64,000 nt of DNA from Liolophura sinensis (taxonomy: Eukaryota; Mollusca; Polyplacophora; Chitonida; Chitonidae): NCBI RefSeq assembly GCF_032854445.1, contig NC_088302.1, forward strand, positions 21,587,788-21,651,787, written 5' to 3'. The notes under the pieces were generated by a model. The model had not been told where the DNA came from. It was given only the letters and a program-made list of their open reading frames with translations, and did no database searches. This document shows, in pieces, positions 12,153 to 24,600 of the stretch (its first letter is position 1; each line of letters begins with the position of its first letter). The translations under genes and the position numbers were made by a program.

Positions 12153-14126
12153 AAAAATAAACTCTATAATGTGATCAGATTTGCCACATTTTAACAAGTT
12201 TAAAATTCGTATTTCGGCCGTAATCTGTCGGGCACATTTCATAGTATAGTGAACTAACGAAGTCTCTATGGACAACAGTTTGCATATCGAGAAAGAGTTC
12301 GAATCTTTTTTCTTTAGCAACATACTTTTTGTGTGAGAAAAGATATAGGCTGTCTGGCATTAAAAAGTTTAATCATGAATTAGAATGGATAAAGTTATGG
12401 TATTACGTAACGTGTGGCAACTATAGCGAACTCATACGTGAATCTTGTTTAGAGCACATGTGGTCCTCTAGCTATCATTAACATTAACATGTTATGCTTA
12501 GCGGTAGTATAAGGCTGAACATTTGTTATATATGTATTTAACTGATTGGTGCATATCTGCGTACTCAGTAATTTTTCAGAAAGATATATTTGTGGTGCAG
12601 TGATTTTCCACACTCCACAGTGTCTGATGCGAAAAAGATATTTCAGTGCGACTGGAGCAGTTTATTATATTTCGATTTTATGACCTATACTTTATCTCAG
12701 TGTATGTTTGCCATATAACAGGAAAACAAGTGTAAAACAGAACTGAAAAATAGGTAGCCTCACGAGTGTGTCAGCAGCTGTCACCCATAACTATAGTCAG
12801 GCCCCAATGCACAGTTACTTGCACTGGGGCCTATTCCCCGCCTTACTATACCAGGTCCTTTCAAACACATGGGTATAAACCAAGCTCAAGGATTTAAAGA
12901 AAGTGCAATGTTTAAGAATTCTATTACAGACAAACTTCTGGATTTTACTGCAATTGTTTTGGAAAGGGACATATAAGACGCAAGCAATAGTAAAAAAATT
13001 GGGCTACAATTGCAAAACTTAACAATTGGAATTTTCGTGTAATATTTTTCGGAAGGAATGACGTTTTCTTGGTTTTAAAACGAAAAGGTGACATGATTAA
13101 TGAGAAATGTTACGAAAAGCTGATTCAAGAAGTCTTTTGAAAGTGTTCCCAGAGCGATGATAAGACTGGTGTTCTAGGGGTGAACTAATTAAGTGAAACC
13201 TTGTGCTTTGCAACTGGTATTATGTGTACACATGTAACGGTGCTTCGATCTGTCAAGATCACCTAACTGTCGTTGAGTACATGTATATGTGATGTAGATT
13301 GCAAACACCATGATGCATTCATTTTTAGATAATTTATTTTGTTGGAAGATAAATAAATTTATGATTACATTTGGACATTGATTTTTGTACTCAAACCTTC
13401 GTCCTAATTTTCCCAGTGCATCAGCCTCCATTTCGAAATGATTTATTTTGGGTGGTGTTATAACTGATTGCTGATTTATCCAATACGGCTAAGGAGAGAA
13501 TTTTCACTGAAATACGCTTGTGGTCAATTTACGATCATGCACAGCGTAGTTTGTGCTAAGCACACATGGATCCAATCATGTAATAAATTCCCCATGCCTA
13601 TGTAGAAATAGACACTTTAAGACTTTCATTCTCGTATCGTATTCTGATGATGGCGACAGCTTAAGTGACAACCTAATTTGGCCGTGTGTGAGAAGAGATA
13701 TTCTGTTGTTATCTCATAACATAAAACACATCCATTTGATATTCGTTAAACATATGTAGGAGCAGTCATGGTTGTATTCTCAAAGAAGAGACTCATATAC
13801 TGGCTATTTAATGCTATAGATATGAGATCACAAGGGATTTGGGAGGGATATATATATATATACTTGGAAGAAATGAATCCATACAATTAACCCATTAACC
13901 CATTTGATCCACGAACCTGAAGCTGTACATATGTTGCCTGCTACTCGGGGAAAAATCAGTCTGGTTTTGGCGGGTTTAATGTAATCAGGGTTGAAACCGT
14001 CCCGTATTTTTTCGGAATATTATCATGCCAATTTTATCACAGACCTGCGTCAAAACTATCATGTTTGTGCTTCTCAAAAATATCTATGTTGCAAAAGATC
14101 ATTCAGACTGGTGCTTCGTAAAATTT

Positions 14127-14129
<3 letters not shown>
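12153..14129. other. Intergenic DNA without recognisable gene
   Basis: AT-rich sequence. Short open frames on both strands show no domain, signal peptide or splice structure. A short TA run sits at about 13850-13862. Confidence 0.5.

Positions 14130-14189
<60 letters not shown>
14130..14189. repeat. (TA)n microsatellite
   Basis: An uninterrupted TA run of about 60 bases. It produces apparent Tyr-Ile repeat frames in either direction, which are not genes. Confidence 0.97.
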
Positions 14190-14192
<3 letters not shown>

Positions 14193-15134
14193 GCATGGGC
14201 CCAGAATCCTAATAATTTATTTCTTACCGGAAGTTTCAACATTTTACCCGAAGTGAAAAAAACCAAAAAACAACGAGATTGTTTTTTGGGAAAACTTAGA
14301 GATAGAGGAGCGTCTTATATGTAATTTGCCATGCCATGTTCAGTGGTGCTTATTTCATCTGTAATAAGACATACCGGTATTTTTCTTCTTTTTTTTTCAG
14401 GATATCCGCCATTTTGAAGAAACCATTTAGCCTTGTAAAATAAAAATTGTAATTGCAAGAATGATGAAATTTGTTCCAATTTTTAGCCCATTATCTGGTT
14501 TTTCATACGTATGTTAACCGATCAAAACTACACGACCAACAGTTTTTTCCTACAACTTTTTTGTAAGACAAAAGTCTATTCCTGCAATACAAGTAATCCC
14601 GTAATTTGCACATATATTGTTTTTTTGTTTTTTGTTTAGCTCATGTCATATCCCGAGCGTCTTCGTCTAATTAAAGGTACAGCAATGTTTAGGTAAATGT
14701 ATTGTTGTGTACTGGAATAAATGTTAAGTTAAATGTTAAGGGTAATATCTGGGTTCTTCATGTGTTAAAGTCAGGTTATGTATACATGTATATGTAAAGC
14801 ATAATAGCACGAGTGGGGATGTTCCAGTGTTGATGAATCAATGTTAAGGTGAATGTTGAAAGTGGTATTTCAAAAAGCAGGCCCTACAGTATGAACTGAA
14901 CTCAAATTTTGCATACATGTAAAGTACAATTAAACAGGGGGTGGGGGGAGACATCGTTTAGGCCCTGCATGTATGTTAATGTCTTGATTTGTAATCGCGT
15001 TTTCAACCCCAATGGGGCGATGCACGCCAGCCAGCGCTTGGTGTCATTACCTTCGATTTAATTAAATACACATTTCATAAAAAAAATAAAAAGTGGCTCC
15101 ATACATTAAGTGGCCATAATCATTTATGTCATTT

Positions 15135-16420
15135 CGTTAGCTAGAATCTATGGCATCGAGTTAGGAATATGGCAACAGCCTGAAATACCTTATTATGATT
15201 TTTCATATCGCTCAACACCGATACTTCATTAAAACGACGGATACCGGAGGGCCCTAATTCCGCGTACAGCAGGTGCCGGGGTATGTGTGACGTAGTCAAC
15301 GAAGTATGAGATGTGAATTCGAGTTCTCGACAAAACACTCCTCGCAAAGCCCTGTATGGTGGAGACCAAATCTGAATAAGTATAGGTTGGTCAATAGATG
15401 ACCAGATAGAAGTCGAAATAATAGTATTTCACCCTGACGACGAATTAAGCGACAGGTCATAGTAGAGACTAACAGATGCGTTACGTTCATGGAAAAACCA
15501 CCCTTTCTCAGAATTGTTAATTGATGCTTTGAGGAGATCTCCGTAGTAGGCTTTTGGCTGTGAGAAATCCTCGTTAAATAAATAAAGAATTAAATTAAAA
15601 ATTAGAATTAAAATTGAATTAAATTATCCCATTCCTTCTGTCAGATACCTGTGAAGTTTTGCTTTATTGAACTAATTGCCTCTTGCAACGATAAAGGGAC
15701 AGTGAGGGTTATATCAGGTAATCGAAGAGCCTGCTTAGCCAACTGGTCAGCCAGCTCGTTGCCAGGTATACCGATATGAGCCGGCACCCAGTCAATCGAC
15801 ACAGACACTCCACGGTGATTAAGCATGGTACATAGATGAAGTATTTCGAATATTAGTGTAGATGATCTGTTCCCCCAAAATTAACAAGAGCTTGTAAAGA
15901 AGACAGAAAAAATAACAGCGCGGATTGGTCTTAGTTCCATCAAAGACTGGAGGGCACTAATAATTCCAGTGAGTTCGGCAGTGAACACAGATAACGAGTT
16001 TGTCCGTTTATAGGACTTGCTAAACTTAATTTCTGGCACACAAAATGACGCTCCCACTACACAAGTGTCAGGGCATTTAGATGAATCAGTATGGATTTGC
16101 AAATATTCAGACCAATTAGACTGGATATGATCTTTAGCACATAGTAAGTATATAGCAGGATTATCAGACTTGTTAATCTTATTATGGAGATCGGCGGATA
16201 CATTTGGAGGGACCAAATTCCATGACGGAAAATGAGGTACAGGGGAGAACTGTAAGCTTAAGTCAGTACATTGAATGGAAGTGGCTATTTTACTGGCTGT
16301 TTGTTTGAACGATAGTGCTGCATTGGGACGTATGTCATATAAGCCGTCGTAATAGGAATGTTCGAGGATACGAGAAGCAGAGTTTGTTTTCATTCGCTTT
16401 AAGTTTAAACAAGAACCCAC
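15135..16420 (-). mobile_element. Decayed non-LTR retrotransposon 3' end (RNase H region)
   Basis: Reading the minus strand, about 16490-15881 carries an RNase H start (HTDSSK, then AELTGIISALQSL). After a frame break, 15826-15641 carries the end of the domain (WVPAHIGIPGNELADQLAK). After another break, 15490-15296 has a Cys-x2-Cys and His segment of the type that ends RNase H-bearing LINE ORF2 proteins. The third catalytic Asp region is scrambled (FSVFFTSS). Stops and frame changes show that this is a dead copy. The reverse transcriptase part is not visible. RNase H narrows it to I/Jockey/R1-like groups; the clade is uncertain. Confidence 0.88.
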
Positions 16421-16499
16421 ATGGTGCGCATGCGCCGGCGAATTTACAGGGGCCCTTCCTGAGAATGGGAGAGGGGTGGTGGTGCCCAAAACCTTTAAA

Positions 16500-16536
16500 A
16501 GTGGGAAGTGTGTGTGTGTGGGAAGGGGGGGGGGGC
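16500..16536. repeat. GT run followed by poly-G
   Basis: A short GTGTGTGTGTG run followed by GGAAGGGGGGGGGGG. Simple sequence only. Confidence 0.85.
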
Positions 16537-16639
16537 AGCATATGTTCTGGCATAACTATTTTACACCACACCACAGTGGAAGCTCATTGCTTTATTCACT
16601 GTTTTCAGCCGGATATTAAAGCATTTCTTTTAGTTTGTT

Positions 16640-19405
16640 AAAACAGATTAAAGTACTGTAATTTTATCGGTCAGATATTTTAGCCTCGGGGGGAAAAGCG
16701 TTCATGTCATCATGTCGTCATGGCATCTCAATTTTTGTAATTTGCAAAACTGGGCTATGTAACTAAGCATTCAAACGGAGTTAATTCTCACGTCTGTTAA
16801 TTCCTCCGGAAGGCCTCTTAGCCTCCAGCACTCAGCAAAACAGTGAAGTATTTGCCCTTTTTTTATGGCATATTTCCAGAAAGGCGATAATACTTACAAA
16901 CGATGCTAATGTATTATGAAGCGATGCTTGCATGTTTTCTAACACAAGGAACGTAAGAATATACATGTCGAGTTTACCTAGGTTTTTTTTATCATAATAC
17001 TGGATATGAATTCCCTTCTGGGTGGCCCCTGGACCCTAGCCTATAATTGACTAGGATAGTCGTTCCACTTGCTCATGTATGACCCCACCACCTCTCCACC
17101 TAGCTGCTTACAGGCCCGATTACTCTGGGAAATGTATAAGAAACATTGTTCAGTTTATTCGCATGCGCTAAAAGAGTAAATATTTCACAACTCACATAGC
17201 GCGTATTGGTATTTCAACGGAAAGTGAGTATACATATGTCAAGAATGGAAGCCATCCGAAAACTAAATTTGTGCTAAAATACACAGTAGCCTATAGGCCT
17301 TCTTCATCGTAGCCTTGAGGATGGATATTTTTGGTCTTAAAACGTGCGTACTAGCATCGCTATATAGGGTCCAAGAGCTTTCGGGGCCTTGGCGGCCACT
17401 GAACCCTCGCCTCATTGGTCGGGATAATGACCCCCCCCCCCCACTCCCACCCCCACCCCCACCCCCACTTTTCATTTGCTTCCTACGCCCCTGCAGTTGT
17501 ATGCGGCATGAAGATGTGTCCTTCACAGCTGATGCTTAGGATTGTGGGCTGCATTTTGAGCATTTCTTACTGATGTTCTAAAGGTACGACAGTTTGCCTG
17601 TACATCATAGTACCCAGTAAGTTCTCCGTGAGTTTAACTGATCTGGCAAGCATCCGATAAATGACGAAAAGCATCTGGAATATTTCGTTTACCCAGGTCG
17701 GCAGGTGTCGAACAGCTACCAGTTATTCAGTCAAAAAAGTTACCAAGAAGTATGGATCTTTAGAATTCCTTCCTGTGGACTTTTTAGTTTTGAGTTTGCC
17801 CAAATATTTGAAGATGTATCCGTATTAGTGGACTTACACGTGTAACCAGAACACGTGCAAGTTCAAGGTTTAGGGACATGGGAGAAAATAAAAACGGCAA
17901 GAGTCAGCTGTTTTTTACTTAGCATTGAAACCAGAAACAGAAGTGTAAGCTCATGAACACCGGATGTCATATAGTAATGACCAAAACACTCCCCGGGTTC
18001 TGTAGACAAAATCAGCCAACATACACAGCTAGCTTGCATGGTTCGTGGTCATGCGTGATTAAATGTCCAATTGTCACTAATATGTGTAAGTTTTGATACT
18101 CATTTCCATACTTAATGCAGGTGATTAGTAAGTCAAGAAAGTGACATCGCTTGGAATTTATTTCAAACTGCTCTGCCTAAAGCATAGCGCACACGGACAA
18201 TTACCATTTGTTGTTGATTTTCAGATCCCGGTGTCAAATGATCTGGAATATCGGTAATAGCGGCGAAAGACGGTCACATGGCATATGTTCAAGTTCATGT
18301 CACCCCAAAAAGTTGAGTCACAGCTTCCATTTTATATGCACCCCCATGACATATCCACAGACACTGATTGACTGATGTTGACGACAACGATATTACAAGA
18401 TCCAGATTGTTCGCACACGAGCAAAATATGGTGCCCGGCTCATTTGATTCTGGATTTTTTGTTGTCCAATATAAAACAAGCTGAATCTTTGGATCAAGTG
18501 TTCCAGATTCAGGAATTCTTGTCATGGTTATCAGCACGCGGGTGAATCTCGTTTTCGACAACAAATGTTATGTGTGCGAGTGCTTACCTACAAGCAAGTT
18601 ACCCCTTGAAAGACAATTATGATTATATCATCACTTTGCTTTGACACAATGATGGTAATTACACCAATACAAGATTTCATGAACTCTCTGACTGCGTCAC
18701 AAATTCAATAAACCTACTGTTCAGTGCTGCATGCCATGGATCGATTGATTGATTGTTACCATACGCGAGAATATTTCATACGGTATATACGTGAGCGGTC
18801 TATGGGTGGGGGAAACCATGAACCGTAGGAACAATGGGGGCTGGGAAACATGCAACGACCGGCATTGACCAATGGAAAGCCGGGAGGTGAATGTATTAAA
18901 CTATGTTTTAAAAATATCATCGTCATTGTTTTTTGGATGAAACCCAACATGGTAGCGTTTCAGCACCTACCTGACAATACGCCTAAAGTATAAGGCCATG
19001 GGTGCACAAGCTGGAGTTGAGATCCCACCCAACGCCTCATCGACCATTGTTTAGTTGTCTGGTTTGGGACTCGAACTCACGGCGTCAAACGCGGCTCTTA
19101 ACACCTGTATTTGTTGCCATGAGTAAAACAGTGTCGTGAGAACGCGTTTTAAAATATATATATAAAAAACATTTTAAAAGGAGTATCGGAACTACTGCTC
19201 GTGACAGGAAATGACAGACAAAGTAGTTTGCAAATTTGTTTGCTGTTTGTCGAACACGGAGACCTCTTTAAGTCAGTATTTAAGTCACAATCATTTTTTA
19301 AAATGACAAACCAATATTTTGAGCAATGTTTCAGTTTATGACTTACTTTTGACCAATCCTCAGTTTTCGATCTTCGGGATATTGGCTTAAGTCCACAGCT
19401 TTGAG
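16640..19405. other. Intergenic DNA with C-rich simple repeat
   Basis: No gene can be supported. A pyrimidine tract of CCCCAC units at 17429-17470 is the main simple repeat. Around 18740-18830 there is a fragment resembling a degraded SINE tail (ATTGATTGTTACCATACGCG then GAATATTTCATACGG). Confidence 0.5.
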
Positions 19406-19749
19406 ACCGGCCCGGATAGCACAGTTGGTAGAGCGTCCGCTTCGGGACCGGTAGATCCAGGATCAATCCTTGGTCAAGACTTTAAAAGAGGAAGTTGTAA
19501 CTTGGCTTGGCGTTCAGCATGAAGGGGATAGTGCAACGACTGGTTGACCCGTATCAGTATAATGGCTCGGGCGGGGCGGCTTACTTGCCTTCGGTAAGTC
19601 GTCTCAGTGATGCAGCACTAAATAAAAGAGCGGTGGAAATCCGTCCTGCAACAAGGAGGCACATTACACGTGCATGCACCCTAATGATTCCTTCGTCGTC
19701 ATATGACTGAAAAATTGTTGAGTACGACGTTAAACCCCAAGCACTCACT
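19406..19749 (+). mobile_element. tRNA-headed SINE (family B), intact with target duplication
   Basis: The head looks like a tRNA gene with an A-box region (TAGCACAGTTGGTAGAGCG) and a B-box region (GGTAGATCCAGGATCAATCC). A conserved central body follows (ATGAAGGGGATAGTGCAACG to GGAGGCACATTACACG), and the tail is TTGAGTACGACGTTAAACC with CACTCACTCAC. It is flanked by the identical 12 bases CACAGCTTTGAG at 19394-19405 and 19750-19761, the expected target-site duplication. A second copy lies at 34769-35130. Confidence 0.92.
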
Positions 19750-19930
19750 CACAGCTTTGAGTAGTTTCTGTCCACGAACGAAAACGCACTCGTACAACAG
19801 TGGCTGCTTGAACGAGACGTAGAACATGGATCGTGTTTATCACGTTTGTGTGATGTGCGTTTGCTTGAGATTGTAAATATCATCTTTATTTTCTGCACGA
19901 ACATTTTCAATACAGCCATATAGCTGTAGG

Positions 19931-20199
19931 GGCCTCCGTGGTCTAGTTATTAGCGTGCTAGTGCAGCATGTGGAGTCTGGAACTTCTCGCCAATGCTGTC
20001 GCGGTCAGTTCAAGTTCAGCTCACGCCAGCTTCCTCTCCGGTCGTACGTGAAGGTGTTAGCAACATGCGGATAGTCGTGGACTTCTCCCGGGCTGGGTCT
20101 GGTTTCCCCCCATAATAATGTTGGCCGCCGTCGTATAAGTGAAGTATTCTTCAGTAGGGCGTAAAACAACAATCAAGTAATTAAATAAATAAATAAAAC
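19931..20199 (+). mobile_element. tRNA-headed SINE (family A), full length
   Basis: Starts with a tRNA-like head (GGCCTCCGTGGTCTAGTTAT, B-box GGTCAGTTCAAGTTCAG). The body contains GGCCGCCGTCGTATAAGTG and the end is CGTAAAACAACAATCAAG plus an AAATAAATAAATAAA tail. This is the reference copy for about a dozen others in the window. Confidence 0.9.
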
Positions 20200-21630
20200 A
20201 AGTAAACCGCATAGCTGTAAGTAATCTTTCTTTTAAGGCTTTGCCTATCCTTAAACCCGAAGGATTGGGCCTTCGGCTGACTTCAGTTAAGTAAACCTGA
20301 GTAACTTCAATTCTACACGGGCTGTCTTGACTGACAGTTTTGGATCACACCACGGGGTTCTGTAGGTGAAAAGATTACCCGATTTGCTTTCAGATATAAT
20401 TAAAAATACACTGACCATGCACAAGCCATGGCCTGATAACTGAAGAGTTGTCACTTTTGACGGTCTGTTCTCTAAGAATTGCACGGTTCTTGGACAAAAA
20501 TTAACATATTATTTTACTCTTTGATTGACAGCAGGGTCTGCAAACTCCAGAGCGGAAGAACTAACTAGCAAAATTATATGACTACACATGCAAGAAAAAA
20601 TAGGTAATACTTCATGGTAGGATTATTTTGGAGCAGAAACTTTAATAATTGTCAGGTGTTATTTAGGACCCAAAGTTAAAAATAACAAGACCATGTGTTC
20701 TGGTTATAATTTTACTCGGTTCATAACAGCTCTGGCATTCTCGGGCTCTGTGGACAACGTAACGAAGGAGCGGCGAGTGTAGAAGTTGATATGTCTGTTC
20801 ACACATTTAAACTATTATACATGCAGTCGATTGTACTTTCATCTTTACATGGTGCCATATAGGCACACTTTTGGCTAGCGACGATCAGCTCTGTATGTCG
20901 CCATTTTAGTCTTTTGGTCGATGGATTCGCAAAATAATTGACATTCTCTGTTTTAACCTGAACCATAAACTTCACCGTGCAAGCTGACTGAGATTTTTTG
21001 AGATATCCCTAATCAGCGTTTGTTAAGACAATGTTGGGCTACAATGAGCACTAAAATATGTAATGCTACATGTAAAAACCAACGCCATCTAATATCGTAA
21101 AATCACTACTCCCCCCCTTCCATGTTGAAGATTCTACACCTCGTTCATTCAAACTCTGGAAGTAAAGAGATGGACATAATTGTCAAAACCCCAAGTAACT
21201 GAACTACGATGGATAGATTTTCCTTCTCGTTCGTGTTAAATGTGCGATTTCAATATTTCGAATGTGAACAGTTTTGGCTCAGCGAGAACTTCATATTCTG
21301 AGACTTAGTTTTTCATCATTTTTGTGGTCAGTTCCAGACGGCGTCACCATAAAGTAGGCCAGTCCGGATGTATCAGCCAATCAAAGTATACTGACCCGTC
21401 AGTGATAGGCTCATTAAATCCCCTTACCATGCCGATTTATAATATAATTAAAGACAGCATGGAGAATAAAACCAGAGCAGCGAGGACAGTGTGTGACAGC
21501 TGGCAAATGGCCACACGTAACTTATGAACTCTCAAGTATGACTTAGACTGTAAACCTGCCAAACATAATATAGGCAATCAGTATAATGACATACACTTTG
21601 GGATTGTTTCTTTTAGTATTTTTTTTGGAA
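20200..21630. other. Intergenic DNA downstream of LINS1
   Basis: No gene recognised. It probably includes the 3' untranslated region of the minus-strand LINS1 gene, but no polyadenylation signal could be assigned with confidence. Confidence 0.45.
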
Positions 21631-21635
21631 ACATT

Positions 21636-24600
21636 TTAACTTTCTTGTTGACTGTATTCTGAATTGTCCATGGTCTCATAACGGTCCTCAATCGCCTGTA
21701 ACACTTTCAGAAGGGGTTTGGCATTATAGGGAAACAGCCCCGCTAAGCTAAGGCGTTCCAGTCCAAACCGAAGTCTAATTAAGGTGCTCATGATTTGGTC
21801 CACAACTGTGTCACACATACTGGTATCAACTGAGTCTAAACTCACAACATAGTGGTCTGACAGCACTGGGCTTTCAGTAGAGGACTCCATATCCATATCC
21901 ATCTCCATGGATAATGAACTCTCTGGTGAAGCTGATGTATTTCTTGACAGTTCAATTGAATGGTCAGTTTTGTTAATGTTTGAATTCAGTGCCTTACTAT
22001 CTAATTTCTTCTCAGTAATTTGCATATCCTTCCTGAAGCCAGAGAGTATTTTATCATCGGTGGGCAAGTCATTGGCCGGCTCCCTGTAATCGTAAATCAA
22101 TTGTTGGGCTGATGGGTTTGAGGAGCATCTAGTCAAAAGATCATGTCGTGTTTGTAAAGTGCCCTCAGATGGGCTTGTTGGACTGTCTGTTGCAAGCTTG
22201 TTTTCTAATAGTGTGCTTGATTCTGGTGCCGTCATCCCTGGAGGTAAGCTGGTGGATGACAATTTTGTTGGCAGAACGTCTGTTGCAAGCTTTTGTCCTG
22301 GATGTATGCTTGTTTCTAGTGGATTCATCTTTGGTAGTGTCCCCAATGCTGTCACACCTCGATTTTCTAAACTGGATGAACACATAAACCTTGGTTCCAC
22401 ACCTTTGCAGTCGTCCACAGGACTAGCGGAAGTTTTGCAATGGACCTCTCTCTGACCTTCACCATAGTTTATGGTCTGATTCAGCCCCGTTGCATCTGGA
22501 CTGGGTTCACTATGGGCTTTCACAAAGTCTTGCCAGTTGCCATGGACAAGCTTCAAATACCTTAACAGAAAAAGGAGGAACTGTGTCTCTGGGGAAGATA
22601 AGAGATCCACCAGCACTGTGTGGTCGTGTGACATCATCTCCAGGAACTGCCGGAAACAGTGGTGTACATTAAAGCCTTTCGCTAAATACGATGCTTCAGC
22701 ACTGTCTTCTACCTTCCTGCTCACAAAATAAGCATTCAATTCAAATTTGAATTTGGAATTTGTCTGGCTTTGTGAAATCGGATTCTCTGTCATTCACAGA
22801 TTTAACAACACAATCTCCCAAAACGTAACGAGTGCAATTGGCAGAAAATTAACAGTTTTGCTATAATAACAGGTATGGTGTAATGTAAGATCATTTCAAT
22901 CAATAACAGTAGCAGAAAGACTTTAACAAGTAGTTTTGGATACTACAATTCCCTTACATGTACATGGCAGCAATCAATTTCATACGTGGTAGAAACCAGA
23001 GTGACCAGAGTAAACAACCTGCCTTTGGCAAGTAAATGATGAACTTGCCAACATGTGATGCGCAGATCTTCACCAGCAGATCAAGCACAATGAGCATGCT
23101 AAATAGGTGTGAGGCAACTGATCTCCAACAAAACCACCTAAATTGTCCAACAAGCACCGTTGACCGACAACAGTCGGGGGAGTAAAATTTTTACTTTATT
23201 TTACTGTAATTCTTGAACCCTTTTGCCTGTTTGCAAGGTGTTTATTAAACCACATTCTGAAAGCATTATTCTGTGTTGACTGATAAAATTATACTTTTTT
23301 TCTGAAGCCCTGTATCTGGCCAATCTAACCAATGTAGTTTTGTCTCCAAAATCAAATTAAAAATGTGCTTGAATTCCACTGAAAGTTCCTCTTTCACATG
23401 CCAAAAGGTTGAGGAATTAGGGTAATCTATTGTATAAATTTCTTCACTTAAACAATGGTGGTCTGTTTCACGGGTGGAGGAATCCGGATTGTTCCGTGGG
23501 CTGAAGCAATTCAAAGACAATCATCTCTAACTAACTGGCCATGACCCACTTGATGATGGAAACATGTACAAACAATGTAAGTTTAGAAAATTATGAGTCT
23601 TGACTAAGGACTGAAGACAAAATCTCTCACCTCTCACACATACACTGCACTAATACCAAAGTGATCACTCACTAATTACCTGTGTAGGAGGTAGACATGG
23701 ATGTCCAGGACAAAGAGCAAGGCTGAGACCCAGTCATCATCCTGTTCAGAGAAGAGGTCCTTAAGCCAAGAAGCTGAAGGTGTAGCTCCTGTACCACACA
23801 CCAAAAACTCACACACAGACTCCAGTAACCCAGTCCAGTCACCTGCAAATAGGTGAAAACACTGCTCTGATGATTAAACAATGGCCTACCTGTTTACATC
23901 TTTGGTGAAGAAATATTCCATTTGGCAACAGCTCAGCCCCATATTTTCATTATCTACATGTAAATCAAATATATGTAACGTGATGTGTGGCTACAATTCA
24001 GAAGATTTTCATTATTATTAACCTATGCTATTTTCAAGCTTCTCTAATATATTCTAGAATTTGCAACAACAGACCCTAAATGTAGGTGTACCATAGAAGG
24101 TATACTTTTTCTATCCCTAAGGGCGCTAACAGTTTGAAAGGGTCAGTTTTTCTTTACTTTTGCCTATAATGGAAACCTTCTTTTGCCAATATGTGTATTT
24201 GGTGGGGCAGAATTCAGGTATATGTATAACTCAAGATTAACCTTGACATGTATCATTTCAGTATTGTTAAAAGTATCCCAAATTCTTGTAATCTGATATA
24301 AGCACTCTAAACATGTCTTTGTACAGGCCTGGCACTGATTCTTACCTTCATTGCGATGTTTGGCTAAGGTAAAACTAATAGTTCTCAGACAGAGAAGGGC
24401 AAGCTTTCTTCTGAAGAGGATATCAGTGCTGTAAGTGTGTTGAGGAGCATGGTCAGTCAGTGTCCAGCCAAAAACTGCACTGCCCTCCCTGCACACAGCT
24501 TCTGATAGCCTACCAGCCTGTATCCAGTCAACCACTTGGTCAGCAATCTCGTAACTGTAAAAACGACCGTCTGACTTGTCTCTTCTATCCTCCATTTCAA

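Noticed and set aside
19411-19480. Possible functional tRNA gene at the head of family B
   Set aside because: It is part of a repeated element with target-site duplications and occurs again at 34.8 kb.
22148-22731. Forward frames opposite the last LINS1 exon
   Set aside because: Shadows of the real minus-strand coding exon.
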